A stretch of DNA of 48,510 bases from CAYJDG01 sp964368875 (GCA_964368875.1 CAYJDG010000012.1:1-48510); one strand, 5' to 3'. Numbered from the stretch's first letter, positions 7,443 through 15,660 are shown. Notes: generated by a model from the sequence alone, not told the origin. Numbers and translations: made by a program.

Positions 7443-7910
7443 ATGAAGATCGATGATGCCGCTATCCGTCAGTTGGCCAAGCTGCTCGACGAAACCGGCC
7501 TGACCGAGATTGAAGTTGCCGAAGGCGAGAAGCTGATCCGCGTCAACAAAGGCGGAACTATCGCTCCGCACGCCCATGGCCACCATGCACCGTCTGCTCA
7601 CAGCATCATGCCGTCGGACCCAACCGTCCCGCAGCCAGCCAACACCAACCCGCCGAACGCCGTCGTCGCCAATCATCCCGGCGCGATCACCTCGCCGATG
7701 GTCGGCACCGTTTATATGCGTCCCGATCCGAACTCATCCGATTTCGTCACCAAGGGTGCCACGGTGAAAGCTGGCGATACATTGCTGATCATCGAAGCGA
7801 TGAAAGTCATGAACCCGATCAAAGCCCCGAAAGCCGGTACCGTTACCCAAGTCCTCGCCCAGAACGGCCAGCCGGTCGAATTCGGCGAAGTTCTCGTAGT
7901 GATCGAGTAG
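7443..7910 (+). CDS. accB: Acetyl-CoA carboxylase biotin carboxyl carrier protein
   Basis: BCCP carries biotin between the carboxylase (AccC) and the carboxyltransferase (AccAD) in malonyl-CoA synthesis. The protein has 155 residues: an N-terminal helical domain (1-36), a Pro/Ala/His-rich flexible linker (about 40-80) and the biotinyl domain (82-155) with EAMKVMN, in which K121 is the biotinylated residue. The AAGGA site lies 8 to 12 bases upstream of ATG 7443. accC follows 7 bases after the stop, so the two are cotranscribed. Confidence 0.97.
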   Translation: MKIDDAAIRQLAKLLDETGLTEIEVAEGEKLIRVNKGGTIAPHAHGHHAPSAHSIMPSDPTVPQPANTNPPNAVVANHPGAITSPMVGTVYMRPDPNSSDFVTKGATVKAGDTLLIIEAMKVMNPIKAPKAGTVTQVLAQNGQPVEFGEVLVVIE

Positions 7911-7917
7911 CACCCAG

Positions 7918-9282
7918 ATGTTCAAAAAAATCCTCATCGCAAACCGTGGGGAAATCGCTCTCCGCATTCACCGCGCCTGTAAAGAGATGGGCATTGCGAC
8001 AGTCGCCGTCCACTCAACCGCGGACTCCAACTCGATGGCCGTGCGTCTCGCCGATGAAAGCGTCTGCATCGGTCCGCCAGCGTCGAAAGACAGCTATCTC
8101 AATATTCCCTCTATCCTCTCTGCCGCAGCGTTAACTGGCGCGGATGCCATCCATCCGGGCTATGGCTTTCTTTCCGAGAATTCGCAATTCGTGCGCATGG
8201 TCGAGGAGCATGGTTTTAACTTCATTGGTCCGAAAGCCGAGCACATCGACATGATGGGCGACAAGGTCATGGCCAAGCAGACCGCGCAGAAACTTGGTCT
8301 GCCGGTCATCCCTGGCTCTGAAGGCGCGGTGACGGATGCCGAAGAAGGCCGCAAGATGGCCATCGACATGGGCTTCCCGATCATCATCAAGGCCGCCTCC
8401 GGTGGCGGTGGTCGCGGTATGAAGGTTGTCCGCAACGAGAAAGAATTTATCGAGCAGTTTAAAACTGCCCGCACCGAAGCGGAAGCGAACTTTGGTGACG
8501 CGACTGTCTACATGGAAAAATACCTTGAGACTCCGCGCCACATCGAAGTGCAGATTTTCGGCGACAAACACGGCAACGCCATTCACTTAGGCGAGCGTGA
8601 TTGCTCAACCCAGCGCCGCCACCAGAAAGTGATCGAAGAGGCCCCCTCGCCTGCGCTCACGCCTGAACTGCGCGATGAAATCGGCACCCTCGCCGCCAAC
8701 ATGGTCCGTGAAATGGGCTATATCGGCGCCGGCACGATCGAGTTCCTGTTCGAAAAGGGCAGATTCTACTTCATGGAGATGAACACCCGGATTCAGGTGG
8801 AACATCCGGTCACTGAAATGCTTACAGGCGTTGACCTGATCGCCGAGCAGATTCGTGTGGCCTACGGCGAACCGCTGCGCCTGACCAAGGATAAGATCCA
8901 TTTCCGCGGCCATGCCATGGAAGTCCGCATCAACGCCGAAGATCCATCGACCTTTATTCCGTCACCCGGCCAGATCCAGATGTTCCACGCCCCCGGCGGT
9001 ATGGGCGTACGGTTTGATTCTGCCGTTTATGCCGGTTACAAAATCCCACCATTTTATGACAGCATGGTCGGCAAGCTCATCGTCCATGGCCGTACCCGCG
9101 AGGAATGTATGCGCCGCATGCGCCGTGCGATTCAGGAAACCATCGTAGACGGCGTAAAGACCACCCTGCCGCTGCATCTGTGGATTCTCGAACAGCCGGA
9201 ATTTGTCTCGGGCGATTACACCATTCACTGGCTCGAGAAAAAACTCGCCGAAAAAGCCGAAGCCGATAAGGCTGCCGCTTAA
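7918..9282 (+). CDS. accC: Acetyl-CoA carboxylase, biotin carboxylase subunit
   Basis: AccC uses ATP and bicarbonate to carboxylate the biotin on AccB, the first half-reaction of fatty-acid synthesis. The 454-residue length matches the family. Visible are the N-terminal KKILIANRGEIALRI, GYGFLSEN, the glycine-rich ATP-grasp loop KAASGGGGRGM, ERDCSTQRRHQKV, and EMNTRIQVEHPVTE with the metal-binding and catalytic residues. A lysine/alanine-rich C-terminus ends the protein. aat starts 24 bases downstream. Confidence 0.98.
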   Translation: MFKKILIANRGEIALRIHRACKEMGIATVAVHSTADSNSMAVRLADESVCIGPPASKDSYLNIPSILSAAALTGADAIHPGYGFLSENSQFVRMVEEHGFNFIGPKAEHIDMMGDKVMAKQTAQKLGLPVIPGSEGAVTDAEEGRKMAIDMGFPIIIKAASGGGGRGMKVVRNEKEFIEQFKTARTEAEANFGDATVYMEKYLETPRHIEVQIFGDKHGNAIHLGERDCSTQRRHQKVIEEAPSPALTPELRDEIGTLAANMVREMGYIGAGTIEFLFEKGRFYFMEMNTRIQVEHPVTEMLTGVDLIAEQIRVAYGEPLRLTKDKIHFRGHAMEVRINAEDPSTFIPSPGQIQMFHAPGGMGVRFDSAVYAGYKIPPFYDSMVGKLIVHGRTREECMRRMRRAIQETIVDGVKTTLPLHLWILEQPEFVSGDYTIHWLEKKLAEKAEADKAAA

Positions 9283-9306
9283 GAGCGTTCATGATATACT
9301 GACCTG

Positions 9307-9963
9307 ATGTCGCTCGCTCAGGCTGCAAATCTTCTTTATGCCGAATATCGCGAAGGCCGCTTTCCGATGGCGGAAACGGCAGATGATCCATTTCTGATCG
9401 TCACCCCGCATGAACGGGGCCTGCTGCCGATCAAAGACCTGCATATCTCGCATAGTCTGATGAAGACCCTTAAACGCGCCCCCTATGAAGTCAGGGTCGA
9501 TACCGCCTTTGATGCCGTGATTGCGGCCTGTGCCGAAAGCCGGGATGAGCGCCCCGAGACCTGGATCAACGCTGACATCCGATTGCTCTTTAACGAATTG
9601 CATCGGCAAGGCCGTGCGCACAGTGTCGAATGCTGGCAGCATGATGCGCTCGTCGGGGGTCTTTATGGACTGGCGGTTGGAGGAGTGTTCTGCGGTGAGA
9701 GCATGTTCTCCCGGGCAACCGATGCCAGCAAAGTGGCGCTCGTTCATCTGTGCGCGCGACTTTTTACAGCCAAATTCACGTTACTGGACGCTCAGTTTCA
9801 TAATCCGCATCTCGAGCAATTCGGACTTTATACAATTGAACAAGAGACTTACGAGCAACAGCTCAAAAAATTGAGGGACGAGTCACTCGATTTTAAATTA
9901 CAAAAAAATGCCGAAACCCCTTCAGGACTCCTCGTCGCGTATCTCAAAAATCGCCAAACCTAA
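9307..9963 (+). CDS. aat: Leucyl/phenylalanyl-tRNA--protein transferase
   Basis: Aat adds Leu or Phe from aminoacyl-tRNA to N-terminal Arg or Lys of proteins, marking them for ClpS/ClpAP degradation (N-degron pathway). The 218-residue protein has the family blocks WINADIRLLFNELHRQGRAHSVE, GGLYGLAVGGVFCGESMFSR and DAQFHNPHLEQFG. The N-terminus is short: it begins about where the catalytic domain does, as is common in alphaproteobacterial members. Last gene of the aroQ-accB-accC-aat cluster. Confidence 0.95.
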   Translation: MSLAQAANLLYAEYREGRFPMAETADDPFLIVTPHERGLLPIKDLHISHSLMKTLKRAPYEVRVDTAFDAVIAACAESRDERPETWINADIRLLFNELHRQGRAHSVECWQHDALVGGLYGLAVGGVFCGESMFSRATDASKVALVHLCARLFTAKFTLLDAQFHNPHLEQFGLYTIEQETYEQQLKKLRDESLDFKLQKNAETPSGLLVAYLKNRQT

Positions 9964-10265
9964 AGCTCGAACTTTCGCTACAGCGCGTTCCAAACTTTCG
10001 TGATTTCTAGAAAAGTGAAACACCCTCTAAGTTCAGCGCACCTTCGCGCTTACGCACTATGGTGCGATAAAGCACTGGAGGCCCGCGATACTTGCAGGCG
10101 GGCACGGGCAGAAGATCGTGCAGAAAAAGGCGAGGAGCCGGAAAGGGGGGAGATGAACCGGCTCCTCATGGAAAAAAACATATACTCTCTAGTCGTACTT
10201 TTTTTATTATTCCTTGATGCACTCAATGACACACCCAGTGACGCAAAATTGGGTCAGCGAGCCTG
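9964..10265. other. Intergenic region after aat
   Basis: About 300 bases between aat and the convergent VOC gene. The only clear element is the hairpin at 10132-10167, described separately. An open frame at 10000-10269 exists but shows no ribosome-binding site, has unlikely composition and runs through the hairpin, so I do not call it a gene. Confidence 0.5.
10124..10167 (-). terminator. Intrinsic terminator candidate for the VOC gene
   Basis: A perfect 10-bp stem, GAGGAGCCGG (10132-10141) with CCGGCTCCTC (10158-10167), closes a 16-base loop. Read on the minus strand it is followed by GCC and five T (10128-10124). It lies about 100 bases downstream of the minus-strand VOC stop. On the plus strand no T-run follows at once, so it probably acts on the minus strand. 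Confidence 0.5.
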
Positions 10266-10679
10266 CTAGCATTGGCCGCAACAGCCGGCTGACGCACCTG
10301 CGTCAGGGGGCGTGACTACGCTGATGAAGACGGAGTTATTTGGATCGGCTACGATAAAATGCTTCACGCCTGCAGCGATTTCAGTCGGCTCTTTGATGAT
10401 TTCGAGACCATCATGGTAAAGCGCGTCATAGGTCGCATCGATGTTATCAGTCGATAATGTCAGGATCTGGTTCTGGCCTTCTATACGGCACGCCTGCGGC
10501 AGAAATTCATGATCGGCTTTGATCACCACGATAATAGCGGAAGGCATGTCTTTGTGACTGAGGCGGGCATAACCCTCGACCTCATAAAAAGGCACAAAGC
10601 CGAAATGGTCTTCATAAAAAGCCAACGTCTCGGCAAAAAGCGTGGTCGCAATCACCGGATAAGTTGAAATAGCTTTCAT
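10266..10679 (-). CDS. VOC (glyoxalase/bleomycin resistance) family protein with Cys tail
   Basis: A 137-residue vicinal-oxygen-chelate fold protein. It opens with a beta strand and the FAETLAFYEDHFGFVPFYE signature, and has the second half-fold pattern STDNIDATYDALYHDGLEI ... FIVADPNNSVFISVV. VOC members include glyoxalases, dioxygenases and drug-binding proteins; the substrate is unknown and a complete metal triad is not obvious. The C-terminus ends with C133, C134 and C137 (GCCGQC), reminiscent of the HAD tail at 6880-6920. It diverges from a TetR gene with palindromes in between, so it is probably the regulated target. Confidence 0.85.
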   Translation of the reverse strand: MKAISTYPVIATTLFAETLAFYEDHFGFVPFYEVEGYARLSHKDMPSAIIVVIKADHEFLPQACRIEGQNQILTLSTDNIDATYDALYHDGLEIIKEPTEIAAGVKHFIVADPNNSVFISVVTPPDAGASAGCCGQC

Positions 10680-10791
10680 GATATACCTCGTTCACATCTG
10701 CGGTTTTCTATAACTAATCCCCTCATGAATCAGTTTTACGCAGGGATTGTCGGCTCAATTTAGACATCGCTATTATTACCGACACATTGCC

Positions 10792-10820
10792 AGTATCTCA
10801 TTCATCTGACACAGTGTCAA
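10792..10820 (-). promoter_or_regulatory. Putative promoter of the VOC gene
   Basis: Read on the minus strand, TTGACA (10820-10815) is followed after 17 bases by GATACT (10797-10792). The -35 overlaps the palindrome at 10807-10819, so a bound repressor would block it. Confidence 0.5.
10807..10819. promoter_or_regulatory. Palindromic operator candidate 1
   Basis: TGACACAGTGTCA is a perfect 13-bp palindrome (6-bp arms around one base) in the divergent tetR/VOC promoter region. Its centre is 23 bp from that of operator candidate 2, about two helical turns. It overlaps the -35 of the VOC promoter. Confidence 0.6.
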
Positions 10821-10828
10821 TAAATATT

Positions 10829-10859
10829 TTGACATGATGTCAGTAACCAATGCTACGAT
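10829..10859 (+). promoter_or_regulatory. Putative promoter of the tetR gene
   Basis: TTGACA (10829-10834) is followed after 19 bases by TACGAT (10854-10859), which has the extended -10 TG (10851-10852). The start codon lies about 60 bases further on. The -35 overlaps operator candidate 2, consistent with autoregulation. Confidence 0.45.
10830..10842. promoter_or_regulatory. Palindromic operator candidate 2
   Basis: TGACATGATGTCA is a perfect 13-bp palindrome sharing the TGACA/TGTCA arms of candidate 1. It covers the -35 element of the tetR promoter. Confidence 0.6.
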
Positions 10860-10918
10860 AGGTCAACGAGTTAAAGAATCGCCACCCAGCGATAAAGCCA
10901 CATTCAGGGGGCTGAAGT

Positions 10919-11253
10919 ATGGCAAAGCGTCCAGGTGCCAATAAGGACAACTATGATGAAACCCAGAGCGTGTTTCTCGCTTTGGCTCGTCTTGAATTTG
11001 CAACCCATGGGTATGCCAAGGCGTCAACCAACCGCATCGTTCAGCAATCTGGTATGGCGCGGGGCTCACTCTATTACCACTTTAAAGATAAAGAAGATCT
11101 CTTCCGTTCAATCTGGACGAATATGACGATCGAGAGCAACGCCGACATCGAGCGCCAGATCGCAGGCGTCGAAGACCCATGGCAGGCACTCCTCAAAGGC
11201 AGCGATGTCTTTCTCCAGCACGCCCTCGATCCAGTCTTCCGCCGCATCGTGCT
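10919..11253 (+). CDS. TetR/AcrR-family transcriptional regulator (truncated by assembly gap)
   Basis: The first 112 residues of a one-component repressor. The N-terminal helix-turn-helix domain is plain: VFLALARLEFATHGYAKAST (18-37), RIVQQSGMARGSLYYHFKDKEDLF (39-62), then the start of the ligand-binding domain. A purine-rich AGGGGG element lies about 9 bases before ATG 10919. The remaining 80 or so residues are lost in the 100-N gap or beyond. The sequence after the gap cannot be assigned to this gene with confidence. Its likely targets are its own promoter and the divergent VOC gene. Confidence 0.88.
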
Positions 11254-11353
11254 NNNNNNNNNNNNNNNNNNNNNNNNNNNNNNNNNNNNNNNNNNNNNNN
11301 NNNNNNNNNNNNNNNNNNNNNNNNNNNNNNNNNNNNNNNNNNNNNNNNNNNNN
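11254..11353. other. Assembly gap, 100 N
   Basis: Exactly 100 N, a common placeholder for unknown gap length. It interrupts the tetR gene. Confidence 0.99.
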
Positions 11354-11355
11354 AT

Positions 11356-11403
11356 CACAAACCGCGCTGTGATCGCTGTGTGCGCTGTGGTAAATCTCCT
11401 TGA
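11356..11403 (+). other. Cys-rich reading-frame end and 9-bp tandem repeat at the gap edge
   Basis: Just after the gap a frame reads HKPRCDRCVRCGKSP and stops at 11401-11403. It is made by three imperfect 9-base repeats starting CGCTGTG (11365-11373, 11374-11382, 11383-11391). The first bases (11354-11373) also form an inverted repeat, ATCACA ... TGTGAT. It could be the end of a Cys-rich protein or of tetR; the unknown gap length prevents a decision. The stretch from 11404 to 11504 holds nothing else I can identify. Confidence 0.25.
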
Positions 11404-11504
11404 CTTTTACAGCAATATTTCCTATTATAAAGTAATTTAATTATCATAGCCGGCTACGGGTTACATCCTGTTGTCGGTCTTTTTATGGGCAGAAAGGAGC
11501 AATC

Positions 11505-11756
11505 ATGCCCTCACCAGACTCCAAACAAACTATTATCCCGGTGCAAATCCTGAGAATTTCAGCTGACGAACAAACTGATACGAATTTCAATTTTCAAAAA
11601 ATGAAACGGCGGAACGAACTGAACAAACCGTCTCTTATCCCCAGTTTTACCCACAGGCTTTTGACAAGCCTCCTGATGTTTGAGACACTTACCCGATCAC
11701 GTCCAGTGATTCGTTTTTGCGTCTCCCGCCCTCAAATTAATTCTGAAAAATCATGA
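11505..11756 (+). CDS. Possible 83-aa leader ORF coupled to the TolC-like gene
   Basis: Not recognised. Two features favour translation: an AAGGAG element 6 bases before ATG 11505, and a stop codon that overlaps the TolC-like start in an ATGA. Against it, the sequence has no recognisable domain, no signal peptide and a composition (many Thr, Arg, Ser and Pro) unlike its neighbours. It could be a translated leader, a degraded gene or chance. An A-rich segment around 11585-11605 and TTGACA at 11659-11664 could alternatively belong to a promoter for the downstream gene. Confidence 0.35.
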   Translation: MPSPDSKQTIIPVQILRISADEQTDTNFNFQKMKRRNELNKPSLIPSFTHRLLTSLLMFETLTRSRPVIRFCVSRPQINSEKS

Positions 11757-13426
11757 TCATGACCTCGCAGCCACTTCTCCGGACTCTGCTTGCCTGTACG
11801 ATTCTGGCGACTTCCGCCCTGACTGGCTGCGGCTGGCCTGGTGATCCGGTCGGTGTCGATGAGCAAGCCACCAACCTTAAGGGTGACATCAGCGCCCTTT
11901 ACGGCGATCAGGAGCCTATTACCGCTCCGCTCACCCTGTATGAAGCGATGGCCCGCGGCGTTAAATACAATATCAACAATCGTGTCGCGCTGATGGAAGA
12001 AGTTCTCGCCAACAGCAACACCAGCGTCCAGACGCTTGGCATGCTCCCGGGCCTCGATCTTGAAGCCGGCTATGTTGGCCGCAACAACGCCGAAGTTATC
12101 AGTGCCCGTTCGAAAGCAACTGGCGTGCAGTCGCTGGAGCCGTCGATCTTCCAGGATGAGCATCGCCGCGTGGCCAATCTCGATTTAAGCTGGAACATGC
12201 TTGATGCTGGCATGTCTTACGTGCAGAGCCGTCAGGCCTCCGATCAAGCCCGTGCCGCGCAGGAGCGCCGCCGCAAAGTCGTTCAGAATATCGCTCAGGA
12301 TGTCCGCAGCGCCTACTGGCGCGCCGCCAGCGCCCAGCTGATGCAACAGCACATCACGGGCCTGCTCGCCCGCGCCGATGTTCTGCTTAAGCGCCTTGAA
12401 GAAGAAGAGAACGCCAAATCAACCAAGGATGTTGCAGGCCTGCTCAATCTGCAAAAGCGTCTCTATGACACGATGCAGGACTTAATGGCCGAGCGCGACA
12501 GCTTAGCTACGGCCCGCGCTGAACTTGCCGCCTTAATGGGTATTCCTCCGGCGACACCATTTGATCTCGCCGCCTCCGAAGCTGACATGATGGCAGCGGA
12601 TGCCCTGCCTAAACTGATGACCCAGCGGCAGGATCTCGAAGTCCTCGCACTTTTGATCCGCCCCGAAATGCGCGAACAGACTTTGCTCAAACGGGTCGCC
12701 GCACGCGGCTCGACTGTTTCAGTGCTGGAAACCTTCCCCGGTATCGGCGGTATTGTCGGCTATAACTACGACAGCAATTCTTTCCTCGACGATGAAAGCT
12801 GGGCCAGCTTCTCGGTTGGCCTGACGCAAAACCTGATGAACCTCTTCACGCTGCCGACGCGTCTGCAACACGCCGAGAACCGCGAGAAGCTTGCCGACCT
12901 GCAACGCATGGCGATGGTCGCAACTGTTCTGACCCAGCTCAGCATTGCCGATACGCGCTATGACATCGCGCAGGACAATTATGGCCTGCTGAAGCGTATG
13001 ATGGGCGTGAACACGCGCCTCGTTGAATATACCCGGGCGCGCCCGGAAAAAACCACAGTCGGCGAAGCCCAGTTGCTGGCTTCTGAAATGGATCAGCTCT
13101 TGACCCGCTCGCGCCTGCAGATCGCCTACGCTGAGGGTCAGAATGCCTTTGGCCGGATCGTTGGCACGCTCGGTCTTGATCCGCTGCCGCCGCAGATCGA
13201 AGAGAAAAATATCTCGGAAATGGCTGCGTTGATGCAGGCCCGTTTTGGTTCCCTTGATGCCGATGTTATCTCCACCTTATTGAATGCCATTCGCGCACGC
13301 ACCGATCTCTTATCGCCTGATGGCGCCATTGTGCCGATACTGCGGCCTGTGGTGATGACCCCCGTATCCGCTGCTGCACCGCAGATAGACGCGGCCCCGG
13401 AAAAAGCGGATAATGAACCTATCTGA
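11753..13426 (+). CDS. TolC-family outer-membrane efflux lipoprotein
   Basis: An outer-membrane channel-type protein of the TolC/OprM superfamily, which forms trimers and exports small molecules or proteins with an inner-membrane pump. The 557-residue protein has a lipoprotein signal peptide with lipobox LTGC, acylated at C26. Long amphipathic coiled-coil regions (about 150-270 and 370-460, rich in Ala, Gln, Arg and Leu) match the two structural repeats, with a beta-strand segment near GIGGIVGYNYDSNSF. The C-terminus is a Pro/Ala-rich tail. An alternative start is ATG 11759. No pump gene is adjacent. Confidence 0.85.
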   Translation: MIMTSQPLLRTLLACTILATSALTGCGWPGDPVGVDEQATNLKGDISALYGDQEPITAPLTLYEAMARGVKYNINNRVALMEEVLANSNTSVQTLGMLPGLDLEAGYVGRNNAEVISARSKATGVQSLEPSIFQDEHRRVANLDLSWNMLDAGMSYVQSRQASDQARAAQERRRKVVQNIAQDVRSAYWRAASAQLMQQHITGLLARADVLLKRLEEEENAKSTKDVAGLLNLQKRLYDTMQDLMAERDSLATARAELAALMGIPPATPFDLAASEADMMAADALPKLMTQRQDLEVLALLIRPEMREQTLLKRVAARGSTVSVLETFPGIGGIVGYNYDSNSFLDDESWASFSVGLTQNLMNLFTLPTRLQHAENREKLADLQRMAMVATVLTQLSIADTRYDIAQDNYGLLKRMMGVNTRLVEYTRARPEKTTVGEAQLLASEMDQLLTRSRLQIAYAEGQNAFGRIVGTLGLDPLPPQIEEKNISEMAALMQARFGSLDADVISTLLNAIRARTDLLSPDGAIVPILRPVVMTPVSAAAPQIDAAPEKADNEPI

Positions 13427-13454
13427 TCATTCCCGAAGTCTCAGGAGGTTTTCC

Positions 13455-13910
13455 ATGGTGCGCTCCCTCGTTCTTTCTGTGTTTGTCCTGACCCTCAGTG
13501 CGTTTACGGCACAAGCAGCCGACGCTCCGGACCCGACTGGCCTGTGGTTGACCGAGAACAAACGCTCCGCCATCAAGATTGACCGCTGCGGCGAAAGTAT
13601 CTGCGGCAAAATCGCATGGATCATCGACGGCGGCATGAAGACCGATAGCAAAAATCCGGATGCCAGCAAACGGGATAAGCCGATGTGCAAACTCCCGCTG
13701 TTATGGGGTTTCAAAAACAATGCCAAGAACCTGAAAGTCTGGGAAGAGGGCAAGATTTACAAGGCCGACGAGGGCGACACCTACCACGCCACCCTGACGG
13801 TCAAGGATGCCAATACCCTGAATGTCCGTGGCTATGTAGGTATCCCGCTGCTGGGCAAATCCCAGACCTGGACCCGCGTCAGCGCCAAGGACTATCCGGC
13901 CTGCAAATAA
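13455..13910 (+). CDS. DUF2147-family secreted protein
   Basis: A small periplasmic protein of unknown function. I use ATG 13455 because AGGAGG lies at 13443-13448; an in-frame ATG at 13413 inside the TolC-like gene would add 14 residues before the signal peptide. The 151 residues comprise a signal peptide (1-22, ending AQAAD) and a compact beta-rich domain with the family pattern GLWLTENKRSAIKIDRC ... ICGKI ... GKIYKADEGDTY and LNVRGYVGIPLLGKSQTW. C44 and C49, counted from this start, are conserved in the family and may form a disulfide. The DUF2147 assignment is from pattern recognition. Confidence 0.85.
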   Translation: MVRSLVLSVFVLTLSAFTAQAADAPDPTGLWLTENKRSAIKIDRCGESICGKIAWIIDGGMKTDSKNPDASKRDKPMCKLPLLWGFKNNAKNLKVWEEGKIYKADEGDTYHATLTVKDANTLNVRGYVGIPLLGKSQTWTRVSAKDYPACK

Positions 13911-13927
13911 AAATGTAATAAAGGCGG

Positions 13928-14857
13928 ATGCGTGTTTTCAAACTCTCTGAGGGCGTGCCCGCCGACGCCAAAGATGCCGTAGTTGCAATTGGTAACTTCG
14001 ATGCCCTGCATCGCGGCCACCATGCCTTGCTGGAGATCACGCGCAAGCGCGCGCTCGATCTTGGCCGCCCGTTTGGCGTGCTGACCTTCGAGCCGCACCC
14101 GCGCCGCCTCTTTCGCCCCGATGATCCGCCCTTCCGCGTCACGCCGCTCCCAGTGAAGCTGCGTCGTCTTGAAGTGGCCAAAGCCGAGTGCGTCTATGTG
14201 CTCGATTTTTCGTGGGCCATCGCACATCTCAGCGCCGATGAATTTATCAGCCTGATCCTCAAGGCCAAACTTGGCACCAGCAATCTGGTCGTCGGTGCCG
14301 ATTTCCATTTCGGCAAAGACCGTGCGGGCAGTATCCAGACGCTCAAAGAGGCAGGTTTTCACTGCACCGTTATCGATCAAGTCAAGGACGCGCAGAAAGC
14401 GATTTATTCAGCAACCCGCGTCCGCGGCCTGCTCCAGTCCGGCCACATCGCAGAAGCGAATGCGCTGCTCGGCTGGAAATGGGAAATTGAAGGCATCGTT
14501 GAAAAGGGTGATCAGCGCGGGCGTGAGCTTGGCTATCCGACCGCGAATATTCCACTCGGCGAAACCATTCACCCGGCCTATGGCATCTATGCCGCGTGGG
14601 TCCGCTTGCCTGCCGAAAAAGACTGGCGCATGGCCGCAGTCAATATCGGCATCAGGCCCATGTTCGAGGCCAGGATTGCATTGCTGGAAGCGCATTTACT
14701 CGACTATAGTGGCGACCTTTATGGCCAATCCCTACGCATCCGGCCAGCGCAGAAACTGCGCGACGAAGCCAAATTCGATAGCCTCGACGCCCTTAAAATA
14801 CAGATGGCCAAAGATTGCGAAGAAACCCGCAAAATACTGCTGCACAACCCGGCTTGA
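13928..14857 (+). CDS. ribF: Bifunctional riboflavin kinase / FAD synthetase
   Basis: RibF phosphorylates riboflavin to FMN and adenylates FMN to FAD. The 309 residues match the family. The N-terminal nucleotidyltransferase domain has GNFDALHRGHH (22-32), with Ala-Leu where most members have Gly-Val. It also has TFEPHPRRLF, the FHFGKDRAG stretch and YSATRVRGLL. The C-terminal kinase domain has GYPTANI, NIGIRPMFE and AHLLDYSGDLYG. In many bacteria ribF lies upstream of ileS-lspA; here only the AEC transporter gene intervenes. Confidence 0.96.
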   Translation: MRVFKLSEGVPADAKDAVVAIGNFDALHRGHHALLEITRKRALDLGRPFGVLTFEPHPRRLFRPDDPPFRVTPLPVKLRRLEVAKAECVYVLDFSWAIAHLSADEFISLILKAKLGTSNLVVGADFHFGKDRAGSIQTLKEAGFHCTVIDQVKDAQKAIYSATRVRGLLQSGHIAEANALLGWKWEIEGIVEKGDQRGRELGYPTANIPLGETIHPAYGIYAAWVRLPAEKDWRMAAVNIGIRPMFEARIALLEAHLLDYSGDLYGQSLRIRPAQKLRDEAKFDSLDALKIQMAKDCEETRKILLHNPA

Positions 14858-14875
14858 ATATGCTCATAGTCAAAT

Positions 14876-15660
14876 ATGAGCATATTTCTTCTTCTGGTTA
14901 CAAACGCCTTACCCCTTCTTGTTCTGATCGCTCTTGGCTTCGTTGCCGGGCGTAAATTCAGCATCGATACGATGACTCTCGCCAATATCGCGATTTTTAT
15001 TATCGCGCCGATTGTGAATTTCGGGGCGATGGCCAAGCTTGATTTCAATCCGTCCTATCTGCTGCTGCCTGTGTTGATTTACACATTCTCGGCAGTCGTT
15101 TCGCTTGGCGGGTTTTATCTTTCGAACCGCTGTCTCAAAGATGGCCGCGCAAACATCATTGGTATGTCGGCAGGCTCTGGAAATACAGGCTATTTTGGCA
15201 TTCCGATCATCCTTGCGCTGTTCGGTTCTGATGTCATGGGCATCTACCTTTTGATGAATCTGGGCGTCGCTTTATCCGAGGTTACCGTCGGNNNNNNNNN
15301 NNNNNNNNNNNNNNNNNNNNNNNNNNNNNNNNNNNNNNNNNNNNNNNNNNNNNNNNNNNNNNNNNNNNNNNNNNNNNNNNNNNNNNNNNNNTCTCGATGC
15401 TGGCAGCCAAATTCATTATCTGGCCGCTCAGCATGTTCGCTTTTATCGTGCTCGATCAGGCTGTTCTGAATATTTTTACAGAACAGGTCCACACCATGAT
15501 GATGGTCCTTTCTCTCGTCCCGATGGCTGTTAATACCGTCGCTTTTGCCATCAAACTCGACCTGAAGGCTGGCGACGCGGCCATTGCCGTCCTGATTTCG
15601 ACACTGATCGCGATTTTCTATCTGCCACTGGTTTTAATGCTCACCGGATTGATCGGTTAA
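14876..15660 (+). CDS. AEC-family (auxin efflux carrier-like) transporter, interrupted by gap
   Basis: An integral membrane transporter of the bile/arsenite/riboflavin transporter-like fold. The N-terminal 138 residues before the gap show four or five hydrophobic helices and the family's GNTGYFGIPI motif. The C-terminal 88 residues after the gap (15394-15660) show PLSMFAFIVLDQ and MMMVLSLVPMAVNTVAFAIKLDL with final helices. Family members are about 300-320 residues, so roughly 80-90 residues (about 250 bases) are missing, more than the 100 N suggest. The two parts are in different frames as written, which means nothing with a gap of unknown size. Substrate unknown. Confidence 0.85.
15292..15391. 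other. Assembly gap, 100 N
   Basis: Exactly 100 N inside the AEC transporter gene. The missing sequence is probably longer than 100 bases, judging by family length. Confidence 0.99.

Noticed and set aside
10000..10269. 89-codon plus-strand ORF after aat
   Set aside because: No ribosome-binding site, odd composition, and it runs through the hairpin at 10132-10167 and into the convergent VOC stop.
11635..11655. Two DnaA-box-like 9-mers (TTATCCCCA and TTACCCACA)
   Set aside because: Each has one mismatch to TTATCCACA, and there is no further cluster, AT-rich unwinding region or neighbouring dnaA/hemE, so an origin is not supported.
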